From positions 72,001-136,000 of the forward strand of contig JAFEUB010001798.1 in the NCBI GenBank assembly GCA_024529925.1: a stretch of DNA of 64,000 nt, written 5' to 3'. The translations under genes were made by a program, and so were the position numbers. This document shows positions 1 through 12,275 of the stretch, one piece after another (within the stretch, counting starts at the first letter, position 1; each line of letters opens with the position of its first letter). The DNA is from Ophthalmolycus amberensis (Eukaryota > Chordata > Actinopteri > Perciformes > Zoarcidae). The notes beneath the pieces are model-generated. The model did not search any database. It saw only the letters and a program-made list of their open reading frames with translations, and was not told where the DNA came from.

Positions 1-2335
1 TGAACATTGTATTTATATAAATTACAACAGCATCGTTCTCAAAGAGGTGAAGTGAGACCAAATGGATTCAGATTTCAAGTAAAATATTTCAATGCTATGA
101 ATTCAGTGGTTTTAAATTTAAATATGAAGTATTCAGTGGCTGTTAAAATTCAAATACTTATGTCTCTTATTTGCTTTCGTATAATGAGATTATAAATCAG
201 AGCGCTAAATAATTCATGGGCTCTTTCAGGAAGCAATATTGCACATTTGGCAAAATACATTTTTAGCTCTCCCTCAACTCCTTTTAATGGTGGATTAAGT
301 CAACGGCCACAAGAGGTCCATGTATGGAAGCCAAGTGTTGAATGAAGAATTTCAGTATTAAAGGATTTAGATCCTCACCTGGGAGGAAACTTTAACCCAA
401 CACCATGGCTACATGGTATTGAGTACAAATAATATTTCCCAGCACAGCTTTTATTCAATCCTTTTTCTTATATCAGTTGAATGGCTTGTTTACTGGTCTG
501 GCTACAGGCAGACTAGAGTGATAGCAGTGTCAGGACCTTGTTGCTGAAGCCAAAGACAGCTCTAATATATATGGCTTCAGGAGGATATGCCGTGCATTTC
601 CTCTACTTTCTCCTGTCAGCTGGATTAGTTACGGGTCCTCGGGGCAGAAGTAAGAGCAATCGAAAGCCAAACACAGGAAGAAGAAAAAAAAAGAAAAGAA
701 AAGAAGCTTAAAGGTAAAGAAACACTACAATCCGAGCACAGCCAAAAAGCCACTTTTCAAAATGAAAAACAGGATCCCCTCTACCATTATTGTAATTACT
801 GACCCATATCGACTTATTATGATCAGTCCAAATAAAGAGAAATGTATTTACTTCTCTCACCACTTTCTGTCTCTCTAAGTGAAGCAAGGAAAGTGAAAAA
901 TGAATTTGAATTTGAGCATGGATTGGTTTGTGGACAGTCTTGCCTGTTCTGCAGTAAACACAGATGTACCGATCATTCTGTTGCCTTTAACAGAATTGTT
1001 TTATTTGCATCTTGCTAGACTGTCTAAACTGGTCGTGAACTTGTTGTTGTCACAACACACGCACAACAACAAATATATTTATTATTTCCAAAAAACACAA
1101 TATTAAAGTGGTTTTTTTGTGCTATTCTTTGTGGTGGAACTAAGTTTTACAGATCTGCAGAATAAATCAACTAATCAATTATAGTCCTCAAAATCATTCA
1201 ATCAATCAATTAGTGTTAGTCGACTAACAATAGTTTTGTTGAAGGACAATCCTAAACTCAAACCCCAACCCCAGCCTGGTGAATGAATGATCAATGCTCG
1301 TCCTGTTTTACAGCGCAGACATTTTGACTTGTCACAGTAGGAAAGACAGGTGTTGCTACTGACACGTTCCATTGAAGTGTCCCAGTAAGCCATGGCAGTG
1401 TGACAGTGAGCCAGCAGGACCAGGACCCTGAAACTGAAGCAGCGAAATGGAACTCCAAAGCCCGATGGATGAAATAAAGCAAAACAAAACAATTGTTTTG
1501 GGTTCAGAACTTACATTTGGGATAAAACAGTCGGGTGTTAGCGACTGCTCTGGCGGTTTATGCTCGTCTACCACAGCATGACAAAATTTAAATTGTCTGG
1601 CTCCAGGACCTGCTCAGGATCGTGACAGGAAGTAAACAAAAACTCCAGGCTTCCCGACAGTGCTTTGTCATAAAAAAAGGTTTCTCTATTGGCAACCATT
1701 GAGCAATGCCCTTAGGTGCTGAATCAGTCGCTCATTTCTTTTCAGGGGTGTAAAAAAAAGAATAATAATTTATGTAAAAACATTCTTTGTAACTGAATAA
1801 TACATTTGTAAATCTTCCTGGTTGAATGGCTCATCATTATTATGATTCTTCTTCTATTGTTTCTGTTCTTCTCTCCCCTTCTTGTTGTTCTTCTATCACT
1901 CTAATTTCTTCCCAATCTTCACTGTGTTTTCCTCAATATATACTGTGAATAAAGCGTGCCTGGCAATGGTCAAAGCCAAAGTGAGGCTACCCTGAGCTCC
2001 TGATATATGTATTACTTCAATGCACATCGCTATCACTTATGTTTTTGTCTCTCCCCCACATCTATAAAGTGCAGGGGTGCACTCTAAGCTCAGCCTACAC
2101 CACATACCCACTGATTTCATTTCATATTGCTTTTCTCAAAGGACATGATGACATTTTCTTTCACTACCGCTGCTCCACTCTTTTCCTGGGTTAGGGGGGT
2201 AACAGCGGGTGCAGATGACCCTCCTCCCATGTCTGAGCTCAGTTGGTTAAAGCCTCTACGAGGAACTTTCATTTTGTCTTGATGTTGGAGGTCCCTCTGG
2301 ACAAAAGCGTAATGGATTCCGCGCACAGAGATTCC
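1..2335. other. Non-coding, no gene seen
   Basis: AT-rich single-copy-looking DNA with a purine-rich run near 680-712. Open frames here are short and have no recognisable domain. Around 1,195-1,225 there is a short ATTAGT/GTCGACTAAC motif of the kind found at some fish hAT ends, but it is not enough to call an element. Confidence 0.5.
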
Positions 2336-2344
2336 CTTTAGAAA

Positions 2345-2700
2345 ACCTCAAATCTTACTGCAGCAGTCTGCCCAGTGAGTCCTGGTTTTGGTTCTCCCGT
2401 GCCGCCCTTCCCTCCAGCGGGCCCAGCAATACGGCCTGGGCCTCCAGCAGCGTGGTGTTGGTTTTGTCTCCCATTGGGGACTGGCAGGCGGGATGAGGAG
2501 ACGGTGCTGTCGGGTGTGGATCCATCTACCTCCCAGGTCCCACTGCAGGTCGAAGGCGGCAGCAAAGCTAAATCTGGGTCAGCTTGCAGGTGGACTGGTC
2601 GCTGCTGGAGGCCCCGCTGGACTGTGAGCTGGAGGAGTTTGTGGTGAACCTGCATGGTTTGATCTGATTTTGCGAAGAGTCCGACCCGGCGGCACCGACT
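2345..2700 (+). other. GC-rich, exon-like segment of unknown identity
   Basis: This segment is much richer in G+C than its surroundings and has overlapping open frames on both strands. On the + strand, stretches that read like protein (for example SLLEAPLDCELEEFVVNLHG near 2,600-2,660) sit in different frames from the upstream stretch. This would fit a decayed coding exon or processed pseudogene. No family was recognised, and a chance GC-rich patch is equally possible. Confidence 0.2.
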
Positions 2701-3065
2701 GACAAGCATTCAAAATAAATACATAGAAAGAGCCTTTTTGTTTACTTCTGTAGGTCGTAGAGAGGCATCAGTATTACATTGAGACGGTTTCATAACCAGT
2801 GAAAAGTTCCTCACAGTAACTTTGAGGTTAGAGTGAAGGGAAGGTAGGGCGAGGGTTCTAAAGTTCTGATGCAGCCACAGCAAACAGCAGATGTCAATGT
2901 GCTAACTATCATAACTTTATGAGGAATTATTCTGCCCCCAGCTAAAGTAATTCAAATAACGCAGCTTTAAATTGATTACAGACGGGTATATAGCCAGCAT
3001 TCAGTGGCCATTAGAAGAAGAATTGGCTTCAGGAGCACCATTATTATGACCAACAACATCAACAT

Positions 3066-3150
3066 GTCTCTACAACAAACGCCATTTTTCTGTGGATATT
3101 TACGATCCCCAGAGGATGCTTCTTCGGCAATTTGGTGACCCTCTGACAAA
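3066..3150 (+). repeat. Fragment of a common teleost dispersed repeat
   Basis: Contains GATCCCCAGAGGATG followed by TTTGGTGACCCTCTGAC. This is a core I associate with a very abundant perciform repeat that also occurs at 15,545-15,960 and, inverted, at 11,765-11,990. Named by recognition only. Confidence 0.4.
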
Positions 3151-4470
3151 GTACACAACTGTTGTCCAATACTTACACAAGAACACCTGGGCCAGACTTT
3201 ATTCTATTACTGATTGGTTTCTGGGACTCTGAACAGAACATGTTCATAGGGGCCCACAGATCATTTTTGGCCCAGGGCCCTCCTAGCTGCTTACTCTGGC
3301 CCTGCCCCCTGTCATGCAATCAAGCACCACCAACACTTTGATCCTTGTCCAAGCATCCTTCAAACGAATGTTTGGTCTAGTTAGTTCCTCTATGACTGTG
3401 ATGTAGTTTGATGGCGTGCAGCTATAGAGCATTGGTCTGCAGTGACGGTGCACAGCTGCAGAGTAAAGCAGTTAGATAATACACTGATGCCCTTATATAA
3501 CTGTGTGGAGGTCACTTTATGTGCAGAAACTTTTGTTTTGTTGGCACTGAATCAACGTTGAGCGTCCTGGACTCTGCTCGCAGAGACAGACTTCCCAATT
3601 AGGTCTTCCTCCTCATCGCCTGGGGAGAGCCTGAGTGTAGCACATCTCTGCTTGAATTCATTGTGGATCTTAGCGAGGCGCTCGCTCGGGCAGTGGAAGG
3701 GGGTGGGGTTGGGGGATTTGTGATGTTGGTGCAGGAGGCTGTCTGCTCCCTAATAAAAACTCCAGCGGGCCCACCGCCCAGCCAGGGACCCCGGCAATTA
3801 CAGCTGTGACGCGAAGTGTGGACCGGGCCCTGTCTCTGAATTCTGTCTCGTCAATTTGCAGTGATGTCTGGATCATTGCACACGCCACAGGTCACGTATC
3901 GCAAGTTGCCAATTAGGGAGCGGAGATGGGAAAAAAAAAACTGTGAAAAGAACATTAACAGGCTTGGCGGAGGGATTTTTGTTTTTCATCAAGCCTTAAT
4001 AAGCTCATTACTGTATATTTTTTATCAAATCATCCACCTGCTCTCGCACATCGTTTCTGCTGACTCCAGTGTTTTTCAGAGCACTTTCTTTAACAGGCAT
4101 TTTGCCTGGAAAAAAAGAAGTTCATCTATGATTTCAGTCCTCGTTTCACATTTCATTTCTTTAGAGACATCAAAATCATGGTGACGATATCTAAATAATG
4201 CATCAGCCAATTAACCTTTTCTAAAATACACTGACTAAATGATGAAGTTATGCAGTACCAAATACAAGGAAAGTTATGACCTTATGACCTCACGAAACCT
4301 CCAGAAACTACACGCCGGTGTAACACATAAGAATCAGTTGTCCCGTCATGAGAACAACACACATTACAGGTTCTGTAGACTGAAGACCAGGGCTGTTCTC
4401 TGCCCCATGGGTGTGGGTATCTCAATGAGGCTCCTATCGCACTGCTTTTTGAAAAGCACTTTCCGATTTC

Positions 4471-4660
4471 ATTGGCTGAGCAGCATCAGGAGGATTTCTT
4501 GCTCCTCCTCTGGTCAGTTGTCGGTATCCTGATGTGATTCACTAGTAAAGAACCGCTGATCAGCAGGCTCATTTTTCCATGCATAAGGTGTTTTGCTTTG
4601 ACCATTTGTGGTCGAATGTGGGCGTGTAGAGGGCGGGACGTGGGATTTACTGTATATAAG
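4471..4660 (+). promoter_or_regulatory. Promoter-like cluster: CCAAT, GC box and TATA
   Basis: An inverted CCAAT (ATTGGCT, 4,471) is followed by GGGCGGG at 4,631-4,637 and TATATAAG at 4,653-4,660. The spacing would suit a TATA promoter firing to the right. The only downstream start (ATG at 4,733) opens a 25-codon frame, so no protein gene is evident. It may be chance or a retroelement promoter. Confidence 0.2.
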
Positions 4661-5261
4661 GAAATGGCAGGCGTGGGCACTGTTTTTCGGCTTTTGCACG
4701 CTTTTATTGTGAAGCCTGTGCACTGATTTAGAAATGAGACCTGCAGCTTTTGAAACAACTGGTGGGGACGAGCTAGGCGTGAACACACCTTCGGTCAGTC
4801 TGTCGAGGTGACGCCGCTGCATTTTGATGAAAATCGGGGGAATGGTGCACCTCGCTGCTGCGTTGGCACATGTGACGTCGCACACGGGAGCATTATGGGT
4901 CAGAATGAGGTGACACATGTGACACTGATTGGCCAGTCTCGTGACATGTATACTGCATGCTCAAATCCCGATTCCCCTCCCTGTCCGTCATTTATAGATT
5001 TTGAATCATTGAGTCCTAAATATTTATCTTTATAAAACATGAGGTGAGGCGATTTTACACGAATTGGCTTGTTTCAAGATATTTACCGATCTGACTTAAT
5101 GATAATGAAGGGAATGATCCCATCCCTGTTTCCCTGTATTCTTGTCTCCTTTTTTTCCAGTCAGTGCGATGAACTCAACCAGGCGAGGTTTTGCAGTAAA
5201 GACTTATGCGAGCGGTGGAGTACTAACGTTACAAAGAGAGTCAGACTAAATGAGTAACATG

Positions 5262-5412
5262 TAACAACTTACTGCTTCATTCACACTCTTGTCACAGCGT
5301 GGGAAACCACATTGCTATCGGACGATGAGTGACAACTTGGTGCGTCTCATTCTCTGTCACCAGCGTAGCATTAATTAAAGCATGGTGGAATTAGCAGGCT
5401 AGCTAACTTTTT
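5262..5412. repeat. Copy of an unnamed repeat carrying AAAGCATGGTGGAATTAG
   Basis: The 18-mer at 5,377-5,394 recurs at 47,101-47,118. The CACTCTTGTCACA context upstream recurs inverted near 47,240-47,275. Two separate shared stretches argue for one mobile family rather than coincidence. Confidence 0.55.
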
Positions 5413-6719
5413 AGCAGAGAGTTGGCTATCCGTCTCCGGAGCTGCGTCCGCTCTCTTCCCGGCGTACAACCCAAAAGCATAGAGATAAAAGACACGATGA
5501 AGCCGAAACATGTCCAGATCCCTCCATGCCACAAAGAAGACCTCAGATTCATTCTGTATAATGTAAGAACAGGAACAAAACGTTGAAGAGGCACATTTTC
5601 CTGTGAGTATGGAACCCGACATGAAAATTAGTTTTCCCACTTCATTAGAATCTTGGAGCTGAGAGAAAAACAAAGTAAGACAGTGCCTGAGCTTAGCAAC
5701 AGCTTATTATTTTACTCTCCTGTCCGATGCATGAGAGGGAAAGAAAATGAGCCCCTGATGACCCCCCTCGTGCTTCATGAACTTCTGAAGCATCACAGGT
5801 TGCTCTCTTAAACTCTCTGCAGGGAACGGAGACGGACCGATGGAGCTCCTCTTCCTTTTTGCCTCCCTTCAGAAGCACACAAACACCCCTGCAGCCGTCC
5901 CTCCAGTCCCAAACTCACCGGAAACACGTAGCTTTTAAACCACGTGGCAGCTCACTCCCCACCAGGCCCTAGGGTTAGAAGAAGTGTGCCATTTGTTTCC
6001 CATCCATCACAATATTGCACAGCCCATTTGTCATCGTCAGCCTCGAACAGAATGTATTTCTCATTTAAGGATTTTTGAAATGCTTAAAAAGCTTGTCCTG
6101 GAGGCTGAGCGATCTGTCTGGGAGTCTGTTGTAGGCAGCGCTGCAGCGTGCCGCCTGTCATGGATTGTTTGTGTGTCAACAGTGGGAGCATATAATGTCT
6201 TCCTATCTCCCAGCCAGCACACACAACTTCCATCTCTATTTACTAACTTCTCTCAAGAGTCAGTGTGAAAGCTGGCTGTGGGAACAGACGCTGCTGCCAA
6301 GAGACGCGCGGTGCACCAGCCAACTCCGACCACATTCAGTAATACAGCGCTCAGCAGAAGGTTGAGGAGGGATGAAGATTAGTGTTCTCCGCCATCACAA
6401 CACAAAGTGCAGGGCTGCTCTGCTCCACTGTGAACTCACATTTTACTGCTTCAGCAAAATGAGAAGAAAGATTTTCAGCTCACTGCGCCGTCAGACCACC
6501 GAGAGAGAAACATTCACGTGTTCTCTGCTGCTGTGGAACGTTGCACCAAACTAAAGGAGCAAAGCATAAAAGATGCTGTGAGGTAAGAAAAATAGACATC
6601 AGATGCAAAAAATGTTTCTCGTCTCCAGCTACTTCTGTAAAATCATTTTTATTTTCATATACATCTGTGATATATAACATATATATTGTCGTCTAAACTG
6701 GTGTTAGCTTCTAACCCCC

Positions 6720-7720
6720 TGCCTCCTCGACCCCTTCCCAACTAAACCTGTTAAAGACCTCTGGGACCTCCGATGCTGAATATGAACGAGCTTTAAGATT
6801 GCTGTGGTTAATACTTAAGAAACCACACCTCTAAATAATTAGCGACCTTCCATTCTTTTCAAAAGTCCTGGAAAGAGTGGTGTCTCAACTTTTTGAAGTT
6901 TTTCAATCTGCTTTCAGGGCCTACCACTCCACTGAAACTCTTCTTAGTTAAGTGGCAAATGTGGTAAATGGATTCAGATTCATCCTCTGTGCTTCTATTG
7001 CTGGATCTTAGTGCAGTTCTCAATGCTATGGATCATAGTGTCCTCCCACACCGAGGGGGAAATTGATTTGGCTCAGTCCCTGGCCTCGCATGGTTAAAAT
7101 ATGAAAGAAAATTCATATTTTGTGTTTCCCATAACAATACTACATCAATATTTTCTAATGTGGAATCTGGAGTACCTCAGGGCTCTGCTTTTCTCTCTTC
7201 ACCTATTGGCCAAATTATACGCAGTAATGGAATACATTTCCACTGTTCATGATACTCTGCTGCATGTGCATATGATCATTCCCACCTGATTAATTCAGAG
7301 GCCTGCTGGTCTGCAATGGAAGACTGAATGTCAAGTAATGTCTTGCTCTTTAACTCTGCTAAGACTGAGGTACTGGTCATTGGCCCTGATCAACATCAGT
7401 GTCTGTGATTTCCTGAAGGCAGACAGACAGAACTCTTGCTGGTACGATTGTGTCGACCCTTTCTTTTGATCAGTCCATAAAGACTGTAAATGGGCACCAT
7501 TCCTACCGGTCTGATTTCCCAAACCTCATGTTCCATCCTGTGCTCTCTGCTCTCAGAATACAGGACTCCTGTCTGTCCAGAGATATAAAATGAAGTCAGC
7601 TATTGTGTCCTCTTCCTCTGGAATAACCTCCCTGTGGACGTCACTCAGTCTGATTCTGTTGAGGCTTTTCAATCCAAACTTAAAAGTCATCTTTTGGCCT
7701 AACTTTCCAGTAGCTGCATA
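6720..7720 (+). mobile_element. Decayed L2-like LINE (reverse transcriptase and C-terminal fragments)
   Basis: In broken frames, blocks typical of L2-clade reverse transcriptase appear in the right order. These are KVLERVVSQ near 6,870, FQSAFR then YHSTETLL near 6,900-6,945, a DLSA...MDHS block near 7,005-7,040, a VPQG-like stretch (GVPQGS decayed) near 7,170, SAKTEVLVIGP near 7,360-7,390, and a terminal LWNNLPVDVTQSDSVEAFQS near 7,615-7,675. Numerous stops and frameshifts show it is long dead. The family call is from motif memory. Confidence 0.7.
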
Positions 7721-10565
7721 TTCTTGATTACGTGTAATACGCGTAATTATCCGGTTGATTGCTCGATCTCAGTCTCAATACATCCTGAAGCCTAGCAGCA
7801 GTAATAGTCCATATTTGTCCTCCTGACCAGAACACTATAAACATTCTGAAAGCCACTTTATCTATATAGTTGTCATCCTGATTATCTATACTCTTATTGC
7901 ATTATTTTGGTCTTAATTGATGATAATTAATCGACTGTTTAAGTCATTTTTCTTTCATTTCATGGTTCCATGTGGCCTTTTCTTCTAATTATGTTGATAA
8001 TCATGTGTTTGTTTGTCGTGACACACTATTGGTTCTACTAAACAAGCAATGTGAAGGTGACACTTTGGGTTCTGGGTAATTGTGATGGGCAAGAAATGCC
8101 ATAATGCCATTGTGTTAAGCTTTACACACCAATTGATTTATTGATTGATCAACAAAACGAATACACAGATCAATAATAATTAGTCGTGAGGTTGAAAGAA
8201 TTCCGGTCAGCCAGTGTTCTGCTTTTTATACTTGACGCTTCCACATTTGTGAGGTCAGCAGGCGAAGTACACGTCTGTCTTGTGTATTTTGAACTGGTCC
8301 GTAGCCGTCCAGGAGCTGAACGCTGCATCGCCTGAATCAAATCAAACCATATTGTCCTGGATGTGATGTCCTCTGCCTCCACGTCGGCAGAAAGGCACAG
8401 ACCTGCGTGCCCTGCAGTGTTTCCACTGAAGACAAAAGGAGAGCTACCAGCCTGCCTGTTGAAAACTCCACTGTAAATGTGTGTCAGTAATCTGTTGGAG
8501 GAACTACCAATAGCCATGCGTTGAGCTCTGAAATATGAAATTCATGTGTGACAGGAGTATTTGAAAATCAACAGTCCAAGGAGCTCATTGAAGCCCTGAT
8601 GGATAACTTTGGGGCCTATGAAACATTCAGAGAAGTATTGACTGTAGCTGCTGCAATATTCTGTCTGCAGATCGTCTGCACAGAAAGACAAGACAAGTGT
8701 GGAAGGGCCGTCGGTGCCGCTATCGCTGGGCAAAGTGACGCGCGGGCTGCTGTATCTGTGTTTAGTCATTTCACAAACCCGGTGCTGAAGTTAGCTTCCC
8801 TGCTCTTTCTTGACCCACAGAGGTGTGATAAATCACCATCACAACAACACGAGCTACTGTTTCCTGACCCCGCGACAGCACAGCGTCTTTAGTGCGCACA
8901 CTGTATCCATTCATTTGGATTTTCCTCCGTCCACAGCTTCATTCTCCTCTATCATTTCTCCATTAATGCATTCATTTGCTCGCATATCATTTCATCCGTC
9001 CGTTATTAGAATTCATCTGCTTGTTCAATCTTTACAGATTATCTTCCCCCGTTTCTCCCTCGCTCTGTTCCTCCCATCTTCTCCTCAGACGGCTTCAGTC
9101 TGATCTAATATCAGAGCTCTCTCATATCATATCAAATAAAGCTTTATGGTCGGGGCCAAACAGCACGGCTCGCCCTCCACAGCTTCATCTACGCCTCTGC
9201 CTCCATCCTCACACAGAAGCAGCCACGTCCAAAAATCCATCTGAGCCACTTGAAGGGAAAAGGTTGCATCTTTCTAAAGATGTGTCCAGTAATAATTCAG
9301 CACTCTGTGTCATGTTCCTTGTGATTGGGCGCTCGTCAAACCAGGGAGGACTTTAATCTACAATTGATTTAATTGAATCAGTTCATCATTGAGTCCAGGT
9401 GGAAGTTTGTGTCAAATTAAAATGAACTATTAATCAATATTCATTCATTCAATATTATTATTCTTGTTATTATTATTAAAAAGAGATTCAAAATATATCA
9501 AATCTGCACTCATTTCTGTACTTGAGCTGATATACGGAATGTTTTGTTTCTGTAAAGCAGCTTTCCTCTGAGCATGAAAATAAAGACGTAATAAAAAAAA
9601 GAAACAAAATGGAGGAACAGCTGACCGTTTAACACCATGACAGACCCAGATAGGGTGAGAAAATATTGATATATTGATACACTTGAGTATAGTAATAGTT
9701 TACATGCAAAGATTTGTAGCTCATTACACAAAAAGTAAACTCTTCTTTTTCATCAGATTTTTTGTATACAGTTAAGTGTTTTCTTAAAATTAGATTTAAA
9801 AAATCACAATATCTCACCTTGCTTACAGTATTGCAACATATCACAATAAATAGATTGGTAACTTCAATATCACGTCACGTATCGTATCGCCAGATTCTTG
9901 CCAGCACACAGACCGATACGCAGAAGAGGCAACAGGTGAGCGGAGTCAACGCTGCCCTCCGGTGGCCAAAATATTATAATCACGCAGTTTTTAAGTCAAA
10001 TCTGAAAGTCAGAGCACTTTCGTGATCTTCAATTGTGAATAATCGGAACAAAAAGACAATTTGTATGTTGAGCAAAATAATTACAATCATCCATGATTGT
10101 GTCTACAATTGTGAATAGAATTTTACAAAACCTCACATGAACCATTGATTGAGATGCTGAAGAGAGGCAAGACAAACATCTCAAACTGATCCACAAGTTG
10201 GGTTTATCTTCTAAGAGCAGTGTTCTCAAATGCAGTAGATAAGGACAACCTGATATTTACCAGTCAGTGCTCACCACCAAATATCAACCAAGTACTCCAC
10301 TGAGGACTTTACCGCCTTTCTCTGTTGTTATGTCTACTGAGAGCACTGATGGGGATTATAGCATTACATTTTCTACACAATAAAATGACCTTTAAATAAG
10401 GAGAGTGAAAAGAAAGAAAAAAGCATTTCTGTCTGAAAAATGTCTGACTTCAAACATTGGAAATCAGATAACTCTTATCCAGAGAGGATAGCATGCAACA
10501 CATGACAGTCAACTGTCTCCTTGTGTCCTTCACTGTCAAATTCACATGAATGATTTGCTCTGCTC
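7721..10565. other. Non-coding, no gene seen
   Basis: AT-rich DNA. An open frame at 8,548-8,892 has no recognisable domain. At 9,800-9,925 the sequence resembles a common fish repeat with TATCACAATA and GTATCGTATCGCCAGATTC motifs, probably an old DNA-transposon remnant. Confidence 0.45.
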
Positions 10566-10609
10566 TCTGTCTGAACCCACCTTTAGTGATCATTTTGACA
10601 CTCAGTGTA

Positions 10610-10765
10610 CAGCCCCGCTAGCAGTTCTAATTCTGAGCTGGGGATGTGTGTCTTCTCGGGGAGCATGGGGGTTCACTGTCTCGCTCAAGGACACTTTCCA
10701 CATGCGGACAGGAGGAGCCGGAGCCCGGCAACCTTAAAGGGGCGATCCGCTTTAACCCCTGAGCC
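10610..10765 (+). repeat. Dispersed repeat 3' portion (GTTCACTGTCTCGCTCAAGG type)
   Basis: Contains CTCGCTCAAGGACACTTTCC, CATGCGGACAGGAGGAGCCG and a decayed GAGCC end. This pattern is common in perciform introns and UTRs. A related element lies at 24,690-24,925. Confidence 0.45.
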
Positions 10766-10987
10766 TCATGCGGTTTGTTTGTACCTGGTTTCAATTGGTC
10801 AAGAACTGCTATACAAATAAAAGTAGCTCATTTAGGATATTTGTATGTTGTGACTACAGGGCTAGCCGTGAGGGGAACCATGTTGGAATACTGTGTGAAC
10901 ACACACCCATCATGAATACAGCATCACTCAGGGTTCACTCTGGTCACAGAAGCACAGCAAAACCGCAATTACTGCATTAGCACTGGC

Positions 10988-11166
10988 TTTTTTAAAAGAT
11001 CATTTTTGTGCATCTTTTGCCTTTATTTGAGAGGAGAGAGGTGGACTGGATATGGGAGAGACAGGGGACCGCATGCTGCAACGGGCCAGAGGTTAGTTTG
11101 GAACCCAAGGACTTAGCCTTGGTACATGGGGTGCCTGCTCTACCAGGGGAGCGATCTGGGCGCCCC
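10988..11166 (-). mobile_element. tRNA-derived SINE
   Basis: Read on the minus strand from 11,166, it begins GGGGCGCCCAGATCGC and then has a tRNA-like A-box region (CTGGTAGAGCAGGC). A degenerate B-box region follows, then a body with CTGTCTCTCCCATATCCAGT and a tail CTCTCAAATAAAGGCAAAAG. Head, body and tail are arranged as in teleost tRNA-derived SINEs. The B box (near TTGGGTTCCAAACT) departs from GGTTCGANNCC, so it is probably inactive. No clear target-site duplication was found. Confidence 0.75.
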
Positions 11167-11356
11167 GACACCGGTCACTTTAAGCTCTCTCTGACTCGCC
11201 CCAGAACACACAGAATGAAAGGAGAGACGTAAAATGAGAGTCCGACCCAAGCCCGGTCTATGAAAAAGTAAGTAGCCCGAGGCCGGCCCGAATGGACTCA
11301 GTCCTTAAGACCAGAAGCACATTTCTGCACTCAACAAGGGATTCTGCTCCTCTGCT

Positions 11357-11500
11357 GTTTTCTCTCTCCCTCTCTCTCTCTGTCTGTGTGTCTGCTTCTG
11401 TGTGTGCGTGCGTGTGTGTGTTGTGTGTGTATTCAGTGTGTGTGTGTGCGTGTAGGGTGAAGGTGTGTGTGTGTGTGTGCGTGCTCGTCTCTCGCTCTCT
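11357..11500. repeat. Compound (CT)n/(GT)n microsatellite
   Basis: A CTCTCT tract passes into GTGTGT runs with TGCGTG and TCTG interruptions. Open frames across it are repeat artefacts. Confidence 0.85.
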
Positions 11501-11764
11501 GTTCAGACACAACTGACAAATAAGTGGAATAAGTACGTATTTCAAAAAGCACGATTACAGTGAGATTGGGCTATTTATAGATGGGCAGAATGTGAAATTT
11601 CATCATGTGTGAGGAGGGGGGGGGGCGGGTAAAAAAATCTGGGGAATTGAAACTCCAGAAGAAAAGCAGGGAGAGCAGAGGGGAGGAAATCAGATGCGCT
11701 GCCAAGCATGAGATGCATATTCTATCATTAATATCAAATATAATAGCATTTATATAGAGTATAA

Positions 11765-11990
11765 TCGAGTGCATGCATTGAGTATTAGCATGCTAATTTG
11801 CTCATAATGTTGACACGCTGATGTTCAGCGGTTATAATATTTACCATGGTCACCATCATTTGCTAATGAGCACTGAACACTGGCTGTGAACCACAGTATT
11901 AAATAAATCAAAAATTCTGTGGAAATCAATATCATATTTCATGACAGTCCATCCAATGGATGCTGACATACTTGCATTAAAACTAAAAGG
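11765..11990 (-). repeat. Dispersed teleost repeat, inverted copy
   Basis: GTTGACACGCTGATGTTCAG, followed by TATAATATTTACCATGGTCACC, is the reverse complement of the distal part of the repeat family at 15,545-15,960. That part is a CATGTTAGCA-rich tail with GTGAACATGGTAAACATTAT-type sequence. Identified by memory of the family. Confidence 0.45.
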
Positions 11991-12218
11991 TAAACCTCAT
12001 TGTGGTGCAACAGGAGAAGCCAGATAATTACAAAAGTCAGTTATTGCAATTCATTTTTGTGGAGATATTCTGGGGAACATGAATATCTGTACAGACCGTC
12101 GCTGGAGGAGCGACTGAAAATGCCATTAATACAGCCGCACCACTGGAGCGCAGCTGAAAGAGTGCAAAGTAAAGGTGTTGCACAATGCAGCAAAAAGGGA
12201 GTGATGTCAGACGCAGCC

Positions 12219-12275
12219 AAGGTGTGTGTTGTGTGTCTGTGTGTCTGTGTCTGTGTGTCTGTGTGTCTGTGTGTA
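12219..12275. repeat. (GTGTCT)n microsatellite
   Basis: Repeats of GTGTGTCT/GTCTGT. Confidence 0.8.

Larger units (their letters stand above)
2701..6719. other. Non-coding apart from the short elements listed within it
   Basis: No coding exon was recognised. The region around 3,245-3,310 is rich in GGGCCC-type runs and may be a transposon end, but no partner was found. Confidence 0.45.

Noticed and set aside
8548..8892. 115-codon + strand frame
   Set aside because: No recognisable domain, no splice-site support, and competing open frames on the other strand.
11100..11166. Possible tRNA gene
   Set aside because: The A-box-like sequence belongs to a SINE head. The B box is degenerate, no cloverleaf can be drawn, and a SINE body and tail follow.
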